This document shows positions 9,578-18,141 of a stretch of DNA of 64,000 nt, in pieces (positions within the stretch are counted from its first letter, which is position 1; each line of letters opens with the position of its first letter). Position numbers and translations under genes: made by a program. The stretch is from assembly GCA_947450025.1 (NCBI GenBank), contig CANFTW010000004.1, positions 186,001 through 250,000 of the forward strand, given 5' to 3'. Origin of the DNA: Bacteroidota bacterium. Its GTDB lineage: Bacteria > Bacteroidota > Bacteroidia > B-17B0 > Aurantibacillaceae. The notes beneath the pieces were generated by a model. That model was not told where the DNA came from. It was given only the letters and a program-made list of their open reading frames with translations, and ran no database searches.

Positions 9578-10899
9578 GACTGAGGAGCGGCTAATTCAAT
9601 AATTTCTTCGTAAACATTTTTCCAATCAATCCAATCAACAGCTGTTCCCATCGTATCATTATGAAATATCGTAATTAACTCTCCATTATATTTCTTCACT
9701 TCATCTATAATTGGTTTCGCAAACGCTGATATCGTTTGTGGGGTTGCATGATCTTTAAACCTTAACGAGGTTTCGCTCAAACAAAAAGGATGAATTTTCA
9801 ATCCCGTTTCCAATTCATCATCTAAATCATACCAATAAAATGGCATACATAAACTCGCCCTAAACCCATTAAAATTAGCATAGCCCATTGAATAATCATG
9901 TGTGATTCCAAGTTCCAATAAGGTTGCATAAGTATCTGGGAATTTTAACATCGAAAAATGTTGTCGTGAATTAAAAACATCTCGGTGAGTAATTTTAGCC
10001 AAACGATTAATCTCAACTTTAACTTGATTCATATTTCCATTAGACCCAAATGAAGGATGAATGCCTATTGAGGCATAATCTGCCAAATGCTTTATTAATT
10101 GCTGAAATCCATAATTATTAGACGGATGATTTTTGTCATTCATTCCATAATCTCCTAATAAAAAGAAATAAATGACTTTTAATTTATATTTCCTCTGCAA
10201 TTCTAATTGCTTTTCATAGGAATCAAATGGGTCTTTTTCGTTTTTAAAAACAACGGCTGTTCTCTGCTTTAAATCTTCCTTATCAAATCGTAAAAACGAT
10301 TTTAGATATCCTCCTATTGAGCGCATGACGCCTTTTTCTTGATACTTATAAGCTGTATCAATATCTATGGTTGAAACAAAGGAGTATGCATTGTGAGACG
10401 TTATTAATTTAGGAAATCTAGAAAGTAATAATTTTTCAAATTCAGAAATCCATAAGTTAACGATGGGTATATTTAAAAAATCATATTGGTACGCTAAACT
10501 ATTTTCTGCTTCAAATCGATTAAAAGCATCCGGCATAAAAGGTAAATATTCTTCATATCGACTCACCAAATAAAAAGAAGCTGCAAAGACATCAAAAGGT
10601 AAAACGTTATGATAAGTCTTAAAAAAATATTTAAAATAAGCTTCATGATTTTGCATTTGAATGGTTTGTTCTTTTATTCCTGATTCAAACAATAATGAAT
10701 GAGCTACAATATGAAAGTCACTTTCAACCTCCTGGTGCGTATACGATAATTTATATCCTTCAAAAGCTTTATAATCATCTAAATTATTAGTTAAAGAAAA
10801 TTCTAAACCTAAACAATCTTTAAAAATTAAGTTAAAGGTATATTTTACTCTAGGAGTAATCTTGTGAGTATATATAAATATGTGTGAATTGGGATTCAA
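9574..10899 (-). CDS. Polysaccharide-deacetylase-like protein, first of tandem pair
   Basis: 441 residues and a paralogue of the next gene. Shared landmarks are IFIYTHKITPRVKY, LLFES, SRYEEYL, FEAENSLAYQYD, STIDIDTAY (about 176-184), IGIHPSF, RQHFSMLKFPDTY, GFRASLC and IFHND. The TIDID motif is the likely metal/catalytic Asp site of the NodB-like fold; the second canonical histidine is missing from the HPSF motif. No signal peptide is seen, so it probably acts on a cytoplasmic or lipid-linked precursor, if it is an enzyme at all. It is first of a three-gene operon ending with asnB. A -7 promoter element lies about 20 bases upstream. Confidence 0.75.
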   Translation of the reverse strand: MNPNSHIFIYTHKITPRVKYTFNLIFKDCLGLEFSLTNNLDDYKAFEGYKLSYTHQEVESDFHIVAHSLLFESGIKEQTIQMQNHEAYFKYFFKTYHNVLPFDVFAASFYLVSRYEEYLPFMPDAFNRFEAENSLAYQYDFLNIPIVNLWISEFEKLLLSRFPKLITSHNAYSFVSTIDIDTAYKYQEKGVMRSIGGYLKSFLRFDKEDLKQRTAVVFKNEKDPFDSYEKQLELQRKYKLKVIYFFLLGDYGMNDKNHPSNNYGFQQLIKHLADYASIGIHPSFGSNGNMNQVKVEINRLAKITHRDVFNSRQHFSMLKFPDTYATLLELGITHDYSMGYANFNGFRASLCMPFYWYDLDDELETGLKIHPFCLSETSLRFKDHATPQTISAFAKPIIDEVKKYNGELITIFHNDTMGTAVDWIDWKNVYEEIIELAAPQS

Positions 10900-10919
10900 A
10901 TACTATTTAAGTGTTTTAA

Positions 10920-10927
10920 CAAATATA
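10920..10927 (-). promoter_or_regulatory. Bacteroidota -7 promoter element for the deacetylase-asnB operon
   Basis: TATATTTG on the minus strand matches the phylum -7 consensus TAnnTTTG. It lies 21 bases before the ATG at 10899, implying a short leader. No convincing -33 TTG is seen upstream. Confidence 0.5.
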
Positions 10928-10991
10928 ACTTAATAGCGTAAAACGAAAAGAGTGTTCTAAAATTGTTATTTATACAGAATTGTTAATTAAT

Positions 10992-11018
10992 ATTGATATT
11001 GAATCAACCAATATCAAT
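10992..11018. promoter_or_regulatory. 9-bp inverted repeat upstream of ftcD (possible operator)
   Basis: ATTGATATT and AATATCAAT form a perfect inverted repeat separated by 9 bases, about 56 bases before ftcD and in the divergent region shared with the deacetylase operon. No T-run follows, so it is not a terminator. The arm spacing gives half-site centres about 18 bases apart, compatible with a dimeric regulator; which one is unknown. Confidence 0.35.
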
Positions 11019-11074
11019 CATCCCAGACTTAATTTTTATTACTTTTAAACCTCATATTTTAAACTTTTGAAGCT

Positions 11075-12763
11075 ATGCAACAACTAATAGAATGCGTTCC
11101 TAATTTTTCTGAAGGACTTGATTTGTTAATTATACAACAAATTACCAATGAAGTTGAATCTATAGAAGGTGTTAGACTGTTAAATGTTGATCCAGGAAAA
11201 GCTACAAACAGAACCGTTGTGACATTTGTAGGAAACCCACAAGCAGTTATTAACGCTGCATTTTTAGCAATTAAAAAAGCAGGCGAATTAATTGATATGA
11301 GCAAACATAAAGGAGAACATCCGCGTATGGGTGCAACCGATGTTTGTCCTTTAATTCCTATTGCCAATATTAGCATGGAAGAAACTGCAAAATGGGCTCA
11401 GAAATTAGGTGAACGTGTTGGTAAAGAATTACAAATACCTATCTATTTATATGAAGCAGCTCAATCTAACAAAGAAAGAAGTAACCTTTCGGTCATTAGA
11501 GCTGGAGAATATGAAGGATTTTTCAAAAAAATAAAATTACCTGAATGGAAACCTGATTTTGGTCCTGCTGAGTTTGACGCTAAACGTGGGGCAACCGTTA
11601 TTGGAGCTCGTGATTTTTTGGTAGCCTATAATGTTAATTTAAACACAACCTCAACACGTCGAGCAAACTCTATAGCTTTTGATGTTCGAGAAGCAGGGCG
11701 TGTTAAACGAGAAGGTGATCCTATTAACGGAAAAGTGGTGACTGATGCTAGTGGCAATTCTGTTTCTATTTCAGGTTCATTAAAATCAGTGAAAGCAATT
11801 GGCTGGTTTATTGAGGAATATGGTGTTGCCCAAATTTCCATGAACTTAACCAACATCAACATTACTCCACTGCATATTGCGTTTGATGAAGTATGTAAAA
11901 AAGCCACCGAACGAGGTATTAGAGTAACAGGTTCTGAATTAGTGGGATTAGTTCCTTTAAAATCATTATTGGATGCAGGTAAATATTTCTTACAAAAACA
12001 ACAACGTTCAACTGGTGTATCTGAAAAAGAGTTAATTAAAATAGCTATTAAAACAATGGGTTTAGATGAATTAGGGCCATTTAAACCAGAAGAACGCATC
12101 ATTGAATATTTACTAAAAGATAAAGCCGACAGTAAATTAGTTAATATGACTTTAACTGATTTTGCTAATGAAACTGCTAGTGAAAGTCCAGCGCCAGGAG
12201 GAGGTTCTATTTCCGCATACGTTGGTTCATTAGGGATTTCATTAGCAACGATGGTGGCCAATTTATCATCTCACAAAAAAGGTTGGGATGCTCGTTGGGA
12301 AGAGTTTAGTGTGTGGGCAGAAAAAGGACAAAACATAAAAGATGAATTAACCAAGTTAGTTGATTTAGATACAGCAGCATTTAATAAAATCATGTCAGCT
12401 TTTAGTTTGCCAAAAGGGACAGACGAAGAAAAAGCCGCTCGTAAACAAGCCATACAAGACGCTACCAAATTTGCCATTGAAGTGCCGTTCAAAGTGATGC
12501 AATTATCTTATGATAGCTTAACAATTATTAAAGCCATGGCTGAAATAGGCAATCCGAATTCTGTTTCAGATGCTGGCGTTGGTGCTTTATGCGCACGAAG
12601 TGCTGTGATGGGAGCATTTATGAATGTTCGTATTAATGTAAGTGGATATGATGATAAAACTTTTGTTAATGATATCATTTCTAAAGGAAAAGAAATAGAA
12701 AACAATACTGTGACTTTAGAAACAGAAATTTTAAAAATCGTGAATAAAAAAATTGGAGTGTAA
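11075..12763 (+). CDS. ftcD: Bifunctional glutamate formimidoyltransferase / formimidoyl-THF cyclodeaminase
   Basis: 562 residues. The first ~300 form the formiminotransferase domains: LIECVPNFSEG, VTFVGNP, and KGEHPRMGATDVCPLIP, which carries the conserved folate/formimino-binding histidine region. From about residue 365 comes the cyclodeaminase domain, with the Gly-rich SPAPGGGSISAY signature and a helical bundle. In Bacteroidota the two activities are commonly fused like this. Together they move the formimino group of formiminoglutamate from histidine breakdown to tetrahydrofolate and convert it to methenyl-THF. folD, which processes methenyl-THF, lies 3 kb downstream. No hutH, hutU or hutI is in the window, so any histidine pathway must be encoded elsewhere. 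An inverted repeat precedes it. Confidence 0.93.
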   Translation: MQQLIECVPNFSEGLDLLIIQQITNEVESIEGVRLLNVDPGKATNRTVVTFVGNPQAVINAAFLAIKKAGELIDMSKHKGEHPRMGATDVCPLIPIANISMEETAKWAQKLGERVGKELQIPIYLYEAAQSNKERSNLSVIRAGEYEGFFKKIKLPEWKPDFGPAEFDAKRGATVIGARDFLVAYNVNLNTTSTRRANSIAFDVREAGRVKREGDPINGKVVTDASGNSVSISGSLKSVKAIGWFIEEYGVAQISMNLTNINITPLHIAFDEVCKKATERGIRVTGSELVGLVPLKSLLDAGKYFLQKQQRSTGVSEKELIKIAIKTMGLDELGPFKPEERIIEYLLKDKADSKLVNMTLTDFANETASESPAPGGGSISAYVGSLGISLATMVANLSSHKKGWDARWEEFSVWAEKGQNIKDELTKLVDLDTAAFNKIMSAFSLPKGTDEEKAARKQAIQDATKFAIEVPFKVMQLSYDSLTIIKAMAEIGNPNSVSDAGVGALCARSAVMGAFMNVRINVSGYDDKTFVNDIISKGKEIENNTVTLETEILKIVNKKIGV

Positions 12764-12832
12764 TCCGGTTTTTATACCAGGGTATTTTTAAAAATTCAAA
12801 AAAACAGAGCGCTATCATAAACTAAAAAAGCC

Positions 12833-14248
12833 ATGAAAAATTTTATAAAACATCATGGCCTAGCCATTTCTATATTAATTATATTTTTTGGTTTATTAAG
12901 TTACTTTGCATATTTCAACGAATGCTCTGAAGGCGGAGGTGATAATGCCTTTCATTATTTTTTTTCTAGGTATGCATTTCAGTATCCGAAATTTTTTCTA
13001 GAACACTGGGCAAAACCATTATTTGTTTTGTTAAGTTCTCCTTTCTCTGCCGTTGGAGGAGTATATGGCACAAACTTATTTAATATATTAATTGGTATCG
13101 CTTCTGCCTCTTTGGTTTATAAATTCGCAAACGACATGGGATTAAAATTTAGTTGGCTATCCATTATTATTTTATTGTCATTCCCTTCTTACTTCTTTAT
13201 GCTACAAAGTGCCATGACAGAGCCTTTGATGAGCTTCATTATCATTCTTTCTTTTTACCTATTATATCAAGAAAAATACTTACCCGCAGCAATCATCATG
13301 TCATTTTCTTTATTCTCACGATCGGAAGGCATGTTTTTAACGGCGTATGTATTATTTTATTTAGCCTTAATCAAACAATGGAAATATATTCCCTTTTTAA
13401 CTTTAGGGTTTTTCTTATACGCATTTGTTGGCTTTTTTTCAGGAAGAGATTTTTTATGGTATTTTACTGAAAATCCATACAGTGCCATAAGTCCTTATGG
13501 TTATGGCGAATGGATTCATTTTTTCTCAAAATACGACTATATGTGGGGCTTACCACAAACAATTGCATTAACTATTGGATTATTGACAATTACTTTATTA
13601 TCTTTTTTTAAAATAAAAAAACTGAAGTTTCAAGCATTAGAACCAGAACATAAATTTTTTATTCTTGTGGTGACTCCTGCTGCTATCTTTTTTCTGTTTC
13701 ATGTAATTGTATGGAAATATGGATGGTGTGCTTCTTATGGCTTAGAAAGAGTTATGAATTGCATTGCACCTCTAATAGCCTTAATCATAGCATATGGAAT
13801 AAATTATGTGATGCTCATTAGATTACCAAAATACATTTCCTTAATTTTTATTTCAGTCTTTCTATATTTTTCATTTTTAGCAACTGTCAAATTTGTAACC
13901 TATCCCACAAGAGCATATGGAATAGATAAATTAATTTATAACGCTTCAAAATGGTATAAGCAATCATGCAAACCAAACGGGATTATATATTATTCTCATG
14001 CATCGCTTATGCTAAATCTTGATAGAAATATTTTTGATACCATTCACAATCCAGGTTTATCTAAATTAGATTTAGATAAACCTTTGGTCTCAGGCAATCC
14101 TATTTATATTTTTTGGGATTCTCAATTTTCGGAATCAGAACAGCAAATGAAATTAGAAACATTGCAAAACCATCGTTCATTAAGGCTTATATATCATCCT
14201 AAGGAAGACTATGGATCTAATTTATATGTTTTTGAAAAAATTCAATAA
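12833..14248 (+). CDS. Multi-pass membrane protein, GT-C glycosyltransferase-like
   Basis: 471 residues with about ten hydrophobic segments; the first is residues ~10-28. The first extracytoplasmic loop holds ECSEGGGDNAFHYFFSRY, with acidic residues placed as in the catalytic loop of GT-C enzymes (ArnT/PMT/GT39-like). The C-terminal ~100 residues are soluble (KWYKQSCKPNGIIYY onward), as in many such enzymes. A lipid-linked sugar donor and transfer at the periplasmic face are inferred from the fold only. The gap to ftcD is 69 bases with no terminator seen, so read-through is possible. The acceptor cannot be predicted. Confidence 0.6.
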   Translation: MKNFIKHHGLAISILIIFFGLLSYFAYFNECSEGGGDNAFHYFFSRYAFQYPKFFLEHWAKPLFVLLSSPFSAVGGVYGTNLFNILIGIASASLVYKFANDMGLKFSWLSIIILLSFPSYFFMLQSAMTEPLMSFIIILSFYLLYQEKYLPAAIIMSFSLFSRSEGMFLTAYVLFYLALIKQWKYIPFLTLGFFLYAFVGFFSGRDFLWYFTENPYSAISPYGYGEWIHFFSKYDYMWGLPQTIALTIGLLTITLLSFFKIKKLKFQALEPEHKFFILVVTPAAIFFLFHVIVWKYGWCASYGLERVMNCIAPLIALIIAYGINYVMLIRLPKYISLIFISVFLYFSFLATVKFVTYPTRAYGIDKLIYNASKWYKQSCKPNGIIYYSHASLMLNLDRNIFDTIHNPGLSKLDLDKPLVSGNPIYIFWDSQFSESEQQMKLETLQNHRSLRLIYHPKEDYGSNLYVFEKIQ

Positions 14249-14268
14249 TTAAAGTTTTTTTATTTTCC

Positions 14269-14276
14269 TATCTTTG
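14269..14276 (+). promoter_or_regulatory. -7 promoter element for ffh-folD
   Basis: TATCTTTG, an exact TAnnTTTG match, lies 22 bases before the ffh ATG. No TTG is found at the usual -33 distance. Confidence 0.5.
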
Positions 14277-14297
14277 CACCCTTAAAACAAAAACACC

Positions 14298-15638
14298 ATG
14301 TTTGACAATTTATCCGATAAACTCGAAAGAGCGCTTAAAACCCTTAAAGGTCAAGGAAAAATAACTGAAATTAATGTTGCCGAAACATTAAAAGAAGTTC
14401 GTAAAGCCTTGTTAGATGCCGATGTTAACTACAAAGTAGCTAAAACATTTACAGATACGGTAAAAGAAAAAGCATTAGGGCAAAACGTTTTAACGGCAGT
14501 TTCTCCAAGCCAATTATTAGTAAAAATCACTCATGATGAGTTAACTCAATTAATGGGTGGTCAAATGGAAGAGATTTTCCTTGGAGGAAATCCAACCATT
14601 ATTTTAATGAGTGGACTGCAGGGTTCTGGTAAAACAACCTTCACTGGAAAATTAGCTAATTTCTTAAAAACAAAAAAAGGCAAAAAGCCTTTATTAGTTG
14701 CTTGTGACGTTTATCGTCCGGCAGCCATAGATCAATTACATGTTTTAGGGGAGCAAATTGGAGTTGATGTTTTTTCAAATAAAGAAGAAAAAAATCCAAT
14801 TAAAATAGCTGAAGCAGCCATCAAACAAGCTAAAGAAAACGGAAATAGTATTGTATTAATAGATACAGCTGGTCGTTTAGCAGTTGATGAGCAAATGATG
14901 AACGAAATTGCTGATTTAAAAGCAGCAATTAAACCTAACGAAATTTTATTTGTAGTTGACTCGATGACAGGGCAAGATGCTGTAAATACAGCAAAAGCCT
15001 TTAATGATCGTTTAGATTTTGATGGTGTTGTTTTAACAAAATTAGATGGTGATACTCGTGGTGGAGCAGCTTTATCAATTAAATCCGTCGTTAATAAACC
15101 TATTAAATTCATCGGTACTGGTGAAAAAATGGAAGCTTTGGATATTTTCTATCCTGAGCGTATGGCTGACCGTATCTTAGGTATGGGTGACGTTGTATCC
15201 CTAGTCGAACGCGCTCAGGAACAATTTAATGAAGAAGAAGCTAGAAAATTATCTAAGAAAATTGCCAAAAATCAATTCGATTTTAATGACTTCTTAGGGC
15301 AATTACAACAAATCAAAAAAATGGGTAACATTAAAGATTTAGTTGGAATGATTCCAGGCGTTGGTAAAGCCATGAAAGATGCAGAAATTAACGATGATGC
15401 ATTTAAAGGAATTGAGGCTATTATTGGCTCTATGACCCCAAAAGAACGATCAAATCCTGATTTAATAAATGGCTCTCGTCGTCAACGTATTGCAAAAGGA
15501 AGCGGACAAACTATTCAAGAAGTGAATAAATTACTGAAACAATTTGAAGATACTCGCAAAATGATGCGCATGATGGGTGATAAAAACCAAATGGCAAAAT
15601 TAATGCGTAATATGCCAGGTGGAATGCCTAAAATGTAA
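14298..15638 (+). CDS. ffh: Signal recognition particle protein Ffh (SRP54)
   Basis: 446 residues of standard length and order: N domain to about 95, GTPase G domain with P-loop GLQGSGKTT (106-114) and DTAGR (189-193), [10 protein letters not shown], then the Met-rich M domain ending in [11 protein letters not shown]. The M domain binds 4.5S RNA and signal sequences; Ffh delivers nascent membrane proteins to FtsY. The folD start lies 5 bases after the stop, so the two are co-transcribed. The ATG follows a good -7 element. Confidence 0.98.
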   Translation: MFDNLSDKLERALKTLKGQGKITEINVAETLKEVRKALLDADVNYKVAKTFTDTVKEKALGQNVLTAVSPSQLLVKITHDELTQLMGGQMEEIFLGGNPTIILMSGLQGSGKTTFTGKLANFLKTKKGKKPLLVACDVYRPAAIDQLHVLGEQIGVDVFSNKEEKNPIKIAEAAIKQAKENGNSIVLIDTAGRLAVDEQMMNEIADLKAAIKPNEILFVVDSMTGQDAVNTAKAFNDRLDFDGVVLTKLDGDTRGGAALSIKSVVNKPIKFIGTGEKMEALDIFYPERMADRILGMGDVVSLVERAQEQFNEEEARKLSKKIAKNQFDFNDFLGQLQQIKKMGNIKDLVGMIPGVGKAMKDAEINDDAFKGIEAIIGSMTPKERSNPDLINGSRRQRIAKGSGQTIQEVNKLLKQFEDTRKMMRMMGDKNQMAKLMRNMPGGMPKM

Positions 15639-15643
15639 TAACC

Positions 15644-16519
15644 ATGATTTTAATAGACGGAAAAAAAATATCACTTCAATTGCAGTCTGAAATTGCTCAA
15701 GAAGTAAAAGACATGATTGCCAAAGGCAATAAACAACCGCATTTAGCCGCTATTTTAGTAGGGGATGATCCTGCTTCACAAACCTATGTGGGAAGTAAAG
15801 TAAAAGCCTGTGAAAATGTTGGCTTTAAATCAACCTTAGTTACTTTTGAGGCATATGTATCTGAACAAAAATTATTAGCTAAAATCGAAGAATTAAATAA
15901 CGACGATGATATTGACGGTTATATTGTTCAATTACCATTACCTCGTCACATTTCTGAACAAAAAATTATTGAAGCCATTAAACCAAGCAAAGATGTTGAT
16001 GGCTTTCATCCTATCAATGTTGGACGTTTAGTTTTAAATTTGCCGACATACGTGAGTGCAACTCCGTTTGGAATTGTTCAATTATTAGAACGTTACAATA
16101 TTCCAACTGACGGAAAACACTGTGTAGTGATAGGCAGAAGTCATATTGTTGGCTCGCCAATGAGTATTTTAATGGCTAAAAATACCAATTTAGGTAACTG
16201 TACAGTTACTCTTTGCCATAGTCATACGCAAAACCTAAAAGAACATACTTTAAATGCTGATATTATCATTGCGGCAATTGGGAAACCTAATTTTGTAACG
16301 GCAGATATGGTAAAAGAAGGGGCTGTTATTATTGATGTGGGTATTAACCGCGTGGATGATGTTACTAAAAAAAGTGGCTTTAAATTAGTAGGAGATGTTC
16401 AGTTTGATGAAGTATCTAAAAAAGCTGGTTACATCACACCTGTTCCCGGCGGTGTTGGACCAATGACCATTGCCTCTTTATTAAAAAACACCCTCATCGC
16501 AGCTAAAAAGGAATTCTAA
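15644..16519 (+). CDS. folD: Methylene-THF dehydrogenase / methenyl-THF cyclohydrolase
   Basis: 291 residues. Signatures include a Tyr-x3-Lys (YVGSKVKAC), [20 protein letters not shown], the Rossmann motif [13 protein letters not shown] and the C-terminal [15 protein letters not shown]. It interconverts methylene-, methenyl- and formyl-THF in the cytoplasm, supplying formyl-THF for purines (purH is also in this window) and formyl-Met. It is coupled to ffh by a 5-base gap and followed by a strong terminator. Confidence 0.98.
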   Translation: MILIDGKKISLQLQSEIAQEVKDMIAKGNKQPHLAAILVGDDPASQTYVGSKVKACENVGFKSTLVTFEAYVSEQKLLAKIEELNNDDDIDGYIVQLPLPRHISEQKIIEAIKPSKDVDGFHPINVGRLVLNLPTYVSATPFGIVQLLERYNIPTDGKHCVVIGRSHIVGSPMSILMAKNTNLGNCTVTLCHSHTQNLKEHTLNADIIIAAIGKPNFVTADMVKEGAVIIDVGINRVDDVTKKSGFKLVGDVQFDEVSKKAGYITPVPGGVGPMTIASLLKNTLIAAKKEF

Positions 16520-16538
16520 TCAAATTAGGTATTTATAA

Positions 16539-16570
16539 AAAAAGTCTCGGCCACTACCCCGAGACTTTTT
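16539..16570. terminator. Intrinsic terminator after folD
   Basis: A 12-bp stem (AAAAAGTCTCGG / CCGAGACTTTTT) with an 8-nt loop and T-runs on both strands. It sits between folD and the convergent FadL-type gene, so it can serve both. Confidence 0.88.
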
Positions 16571-16601
16571 ACTAACTAATTAATCGAGAACAAAAACTAA
16601 A

Positions 16602-18098
16602 CTAAAACTTACTGCCTAAAGTAAGAGCAATTGTTGTGCCGGAATTTTTTAAAGTGGATTTGTCGACAAAATTAGGGTTATACATATAATAATTTTCATT
16701 ACTTATACTTTTTATAAAGGAAATATCTAAATACAGTTTCTCTCTTCTAAACCCTATACCTCCTGTGTAAAATGTTTTTACAAAATCGCCATTAAACGTT
16801 TCACCAAAGGGACTTCCGTACATCGCATAACCTAAACGAACAAACATTGGCTTTAAATTAGCTTCTAGCCCTACTCTTAAGTTTGAAGTTTGATTGTATT
16901 TATTTCGTATGGTTGCATTAACACTTGTAAATTCCTGAGGTGAACTTTGTAAAGAAGCTTGTTTATAGTTAATGATATCATAATCTATATTAACTACTGC
17001 CAATTTCTTATATAATAAAGCAATACTGCCTGTAAATTTCATAGGGGTAATAATTTGATAATTAAACCTTCCTCCATTATCAGGAGGATATTGTGTAGTG
17101 AATGAACCTCCCTCGTCATAATTAGCAGTCATTTTATATAAATATCCGTCTGTTAAATTATAAACCGTTGGTGAATGAAAACTAGCGCCTAATCGAATAA
17201 AATCAGCAGCTCTGTATATAATCCCTAATTTCAAATTATATCCTGTTCCCGATGTTTTGTAGGTTTCTTGATAAGACATACTTTTAAATCCACCCACTCC
17301 TACTGTTGGATAATAATAACTTGGAGAACCATTTGTATTGAGTCTCATAGAATCTTTACTATCTACCTCTGAATAAACCGAATTATGGCTAAAACTAACT
17401 GTTGGAATTCCTAATGAAGCGCCTATATATAATTTATCTTGGTAACCATAAGCATAATTAAAATTCCATTCATTAATTCTTCCACGAGTTTCAATAGATT
17501 TAGACTGAATTAAATCGTATTTAGTATTAATTAAACTACAGTATTTATTATTTATAGTATCATAAACATCAATTAGGTAGTTATCGTATGCCATTCCTGT
17601 ATAACTATTATCTAAATTAGATAAAGACTTCCCATTAGCTGAAGATAAAAAATCATTTGCTATACTCTTAAAATTGGCATTACCCTCAATGGTAACGTTA
17701 CTATTAAAATTAGCAATTTGATTACATGATAAACCTAAAGCATGATGATTATCTGGCTGCACTTTGCTGTCCCATGCGCCTACTAAGGTTAACCCATCAA
17801 ATGGCACACTAGATTTAAAATTACGATTGACCGTCCCATTATGGGTTGCATCCACAGAATAAAATTTTAAGCCAAATGACAAATTAATATCGCCCTTTTT
17901 ATATAAACCTATCCCTGCCGGATTACTCCCCATACATGACCCATCAGCTCCTAATGCTCCAAAAGAACCTGCCATCGCTTTACTTCTAGAGGTGCCGCCA
18001 AAATAAGTTTGAGAATACCTCATCGCATCAATGTCATTTTGAGATATAAGAGATAACGACAAGAAGCTAAATGCCGCTACACTAAGAAATAATTTCAT
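16602..18098 (-). CDS. OmpP1/FadL-family outer membrane transporter
   Basis: 498 residues with a signal peptide of about 20 residues (ending LISQ). The N-terminal block DIDAMRYSQ, GTSRSKAMAGSFGALGAD and GSNPAGIGLYKKGDI is characteristic of the OmpP1/FadL/TodX family, in which it forms the plug and first strands of a 14-stranded barrel for hydrophobic substrates. The C-terminus ends in Phe (TLGSKF), as expected for BAM-inserted barrels. It lies 43 bases downstream of the lipoprotein gene on the same strand and is probably co-transcribed with it. Substrate unknown; relatives are often labelled hemin receptor without proof. Confidence 0.85.
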   Translation of the reverse strand: MKLFLSVAAFSFLSLSLISQNDIDAMRYSQTYFGGTSRSKAMAGSFGALGADGSCMGSNPAGIGLYKKGDINLSFGLKFYSVDATHNGTVNRNFKSSVPFDGLTLVGAWDSKVQPDNHHALGLSCNQIANFNSNVTIEGNANFKSIANDFLSSANGKSLSNLDNSYTGMAYDNYLIDVYDTINNKYCSLINTKYDLIQSKSIETRGRINEWNFNYAYGYQDKLYIGASLGIPTVSFSHNSVYSEVDSKDSMRLNTNGSPSYYYPTVGVGGFKSMSYQETYKTSGTGYNLKLGIIYRAADFIRLGASFHSPTVYNLTDGYLYKMTANYDEGGSFTTQYPPDNGGRFNYQIITPMKFTGSIALLYKKLAVVNIDYDIINYKQASLQSSPQEFTSVNATIRNKYNQTSNLRVGLEANLKPMFVRLGYAMYGSPFGETFNGDFVKTFYTGGIGFRREKLYLDISFIKSISNENYYMYNPNFVDKSTLKNSGTTIALTLGSKF

Positions 18099-18141
18099 AA
18101 TACTGTTTTTAAAAAATTAAAATGGGAATGTAATTCTCTAT

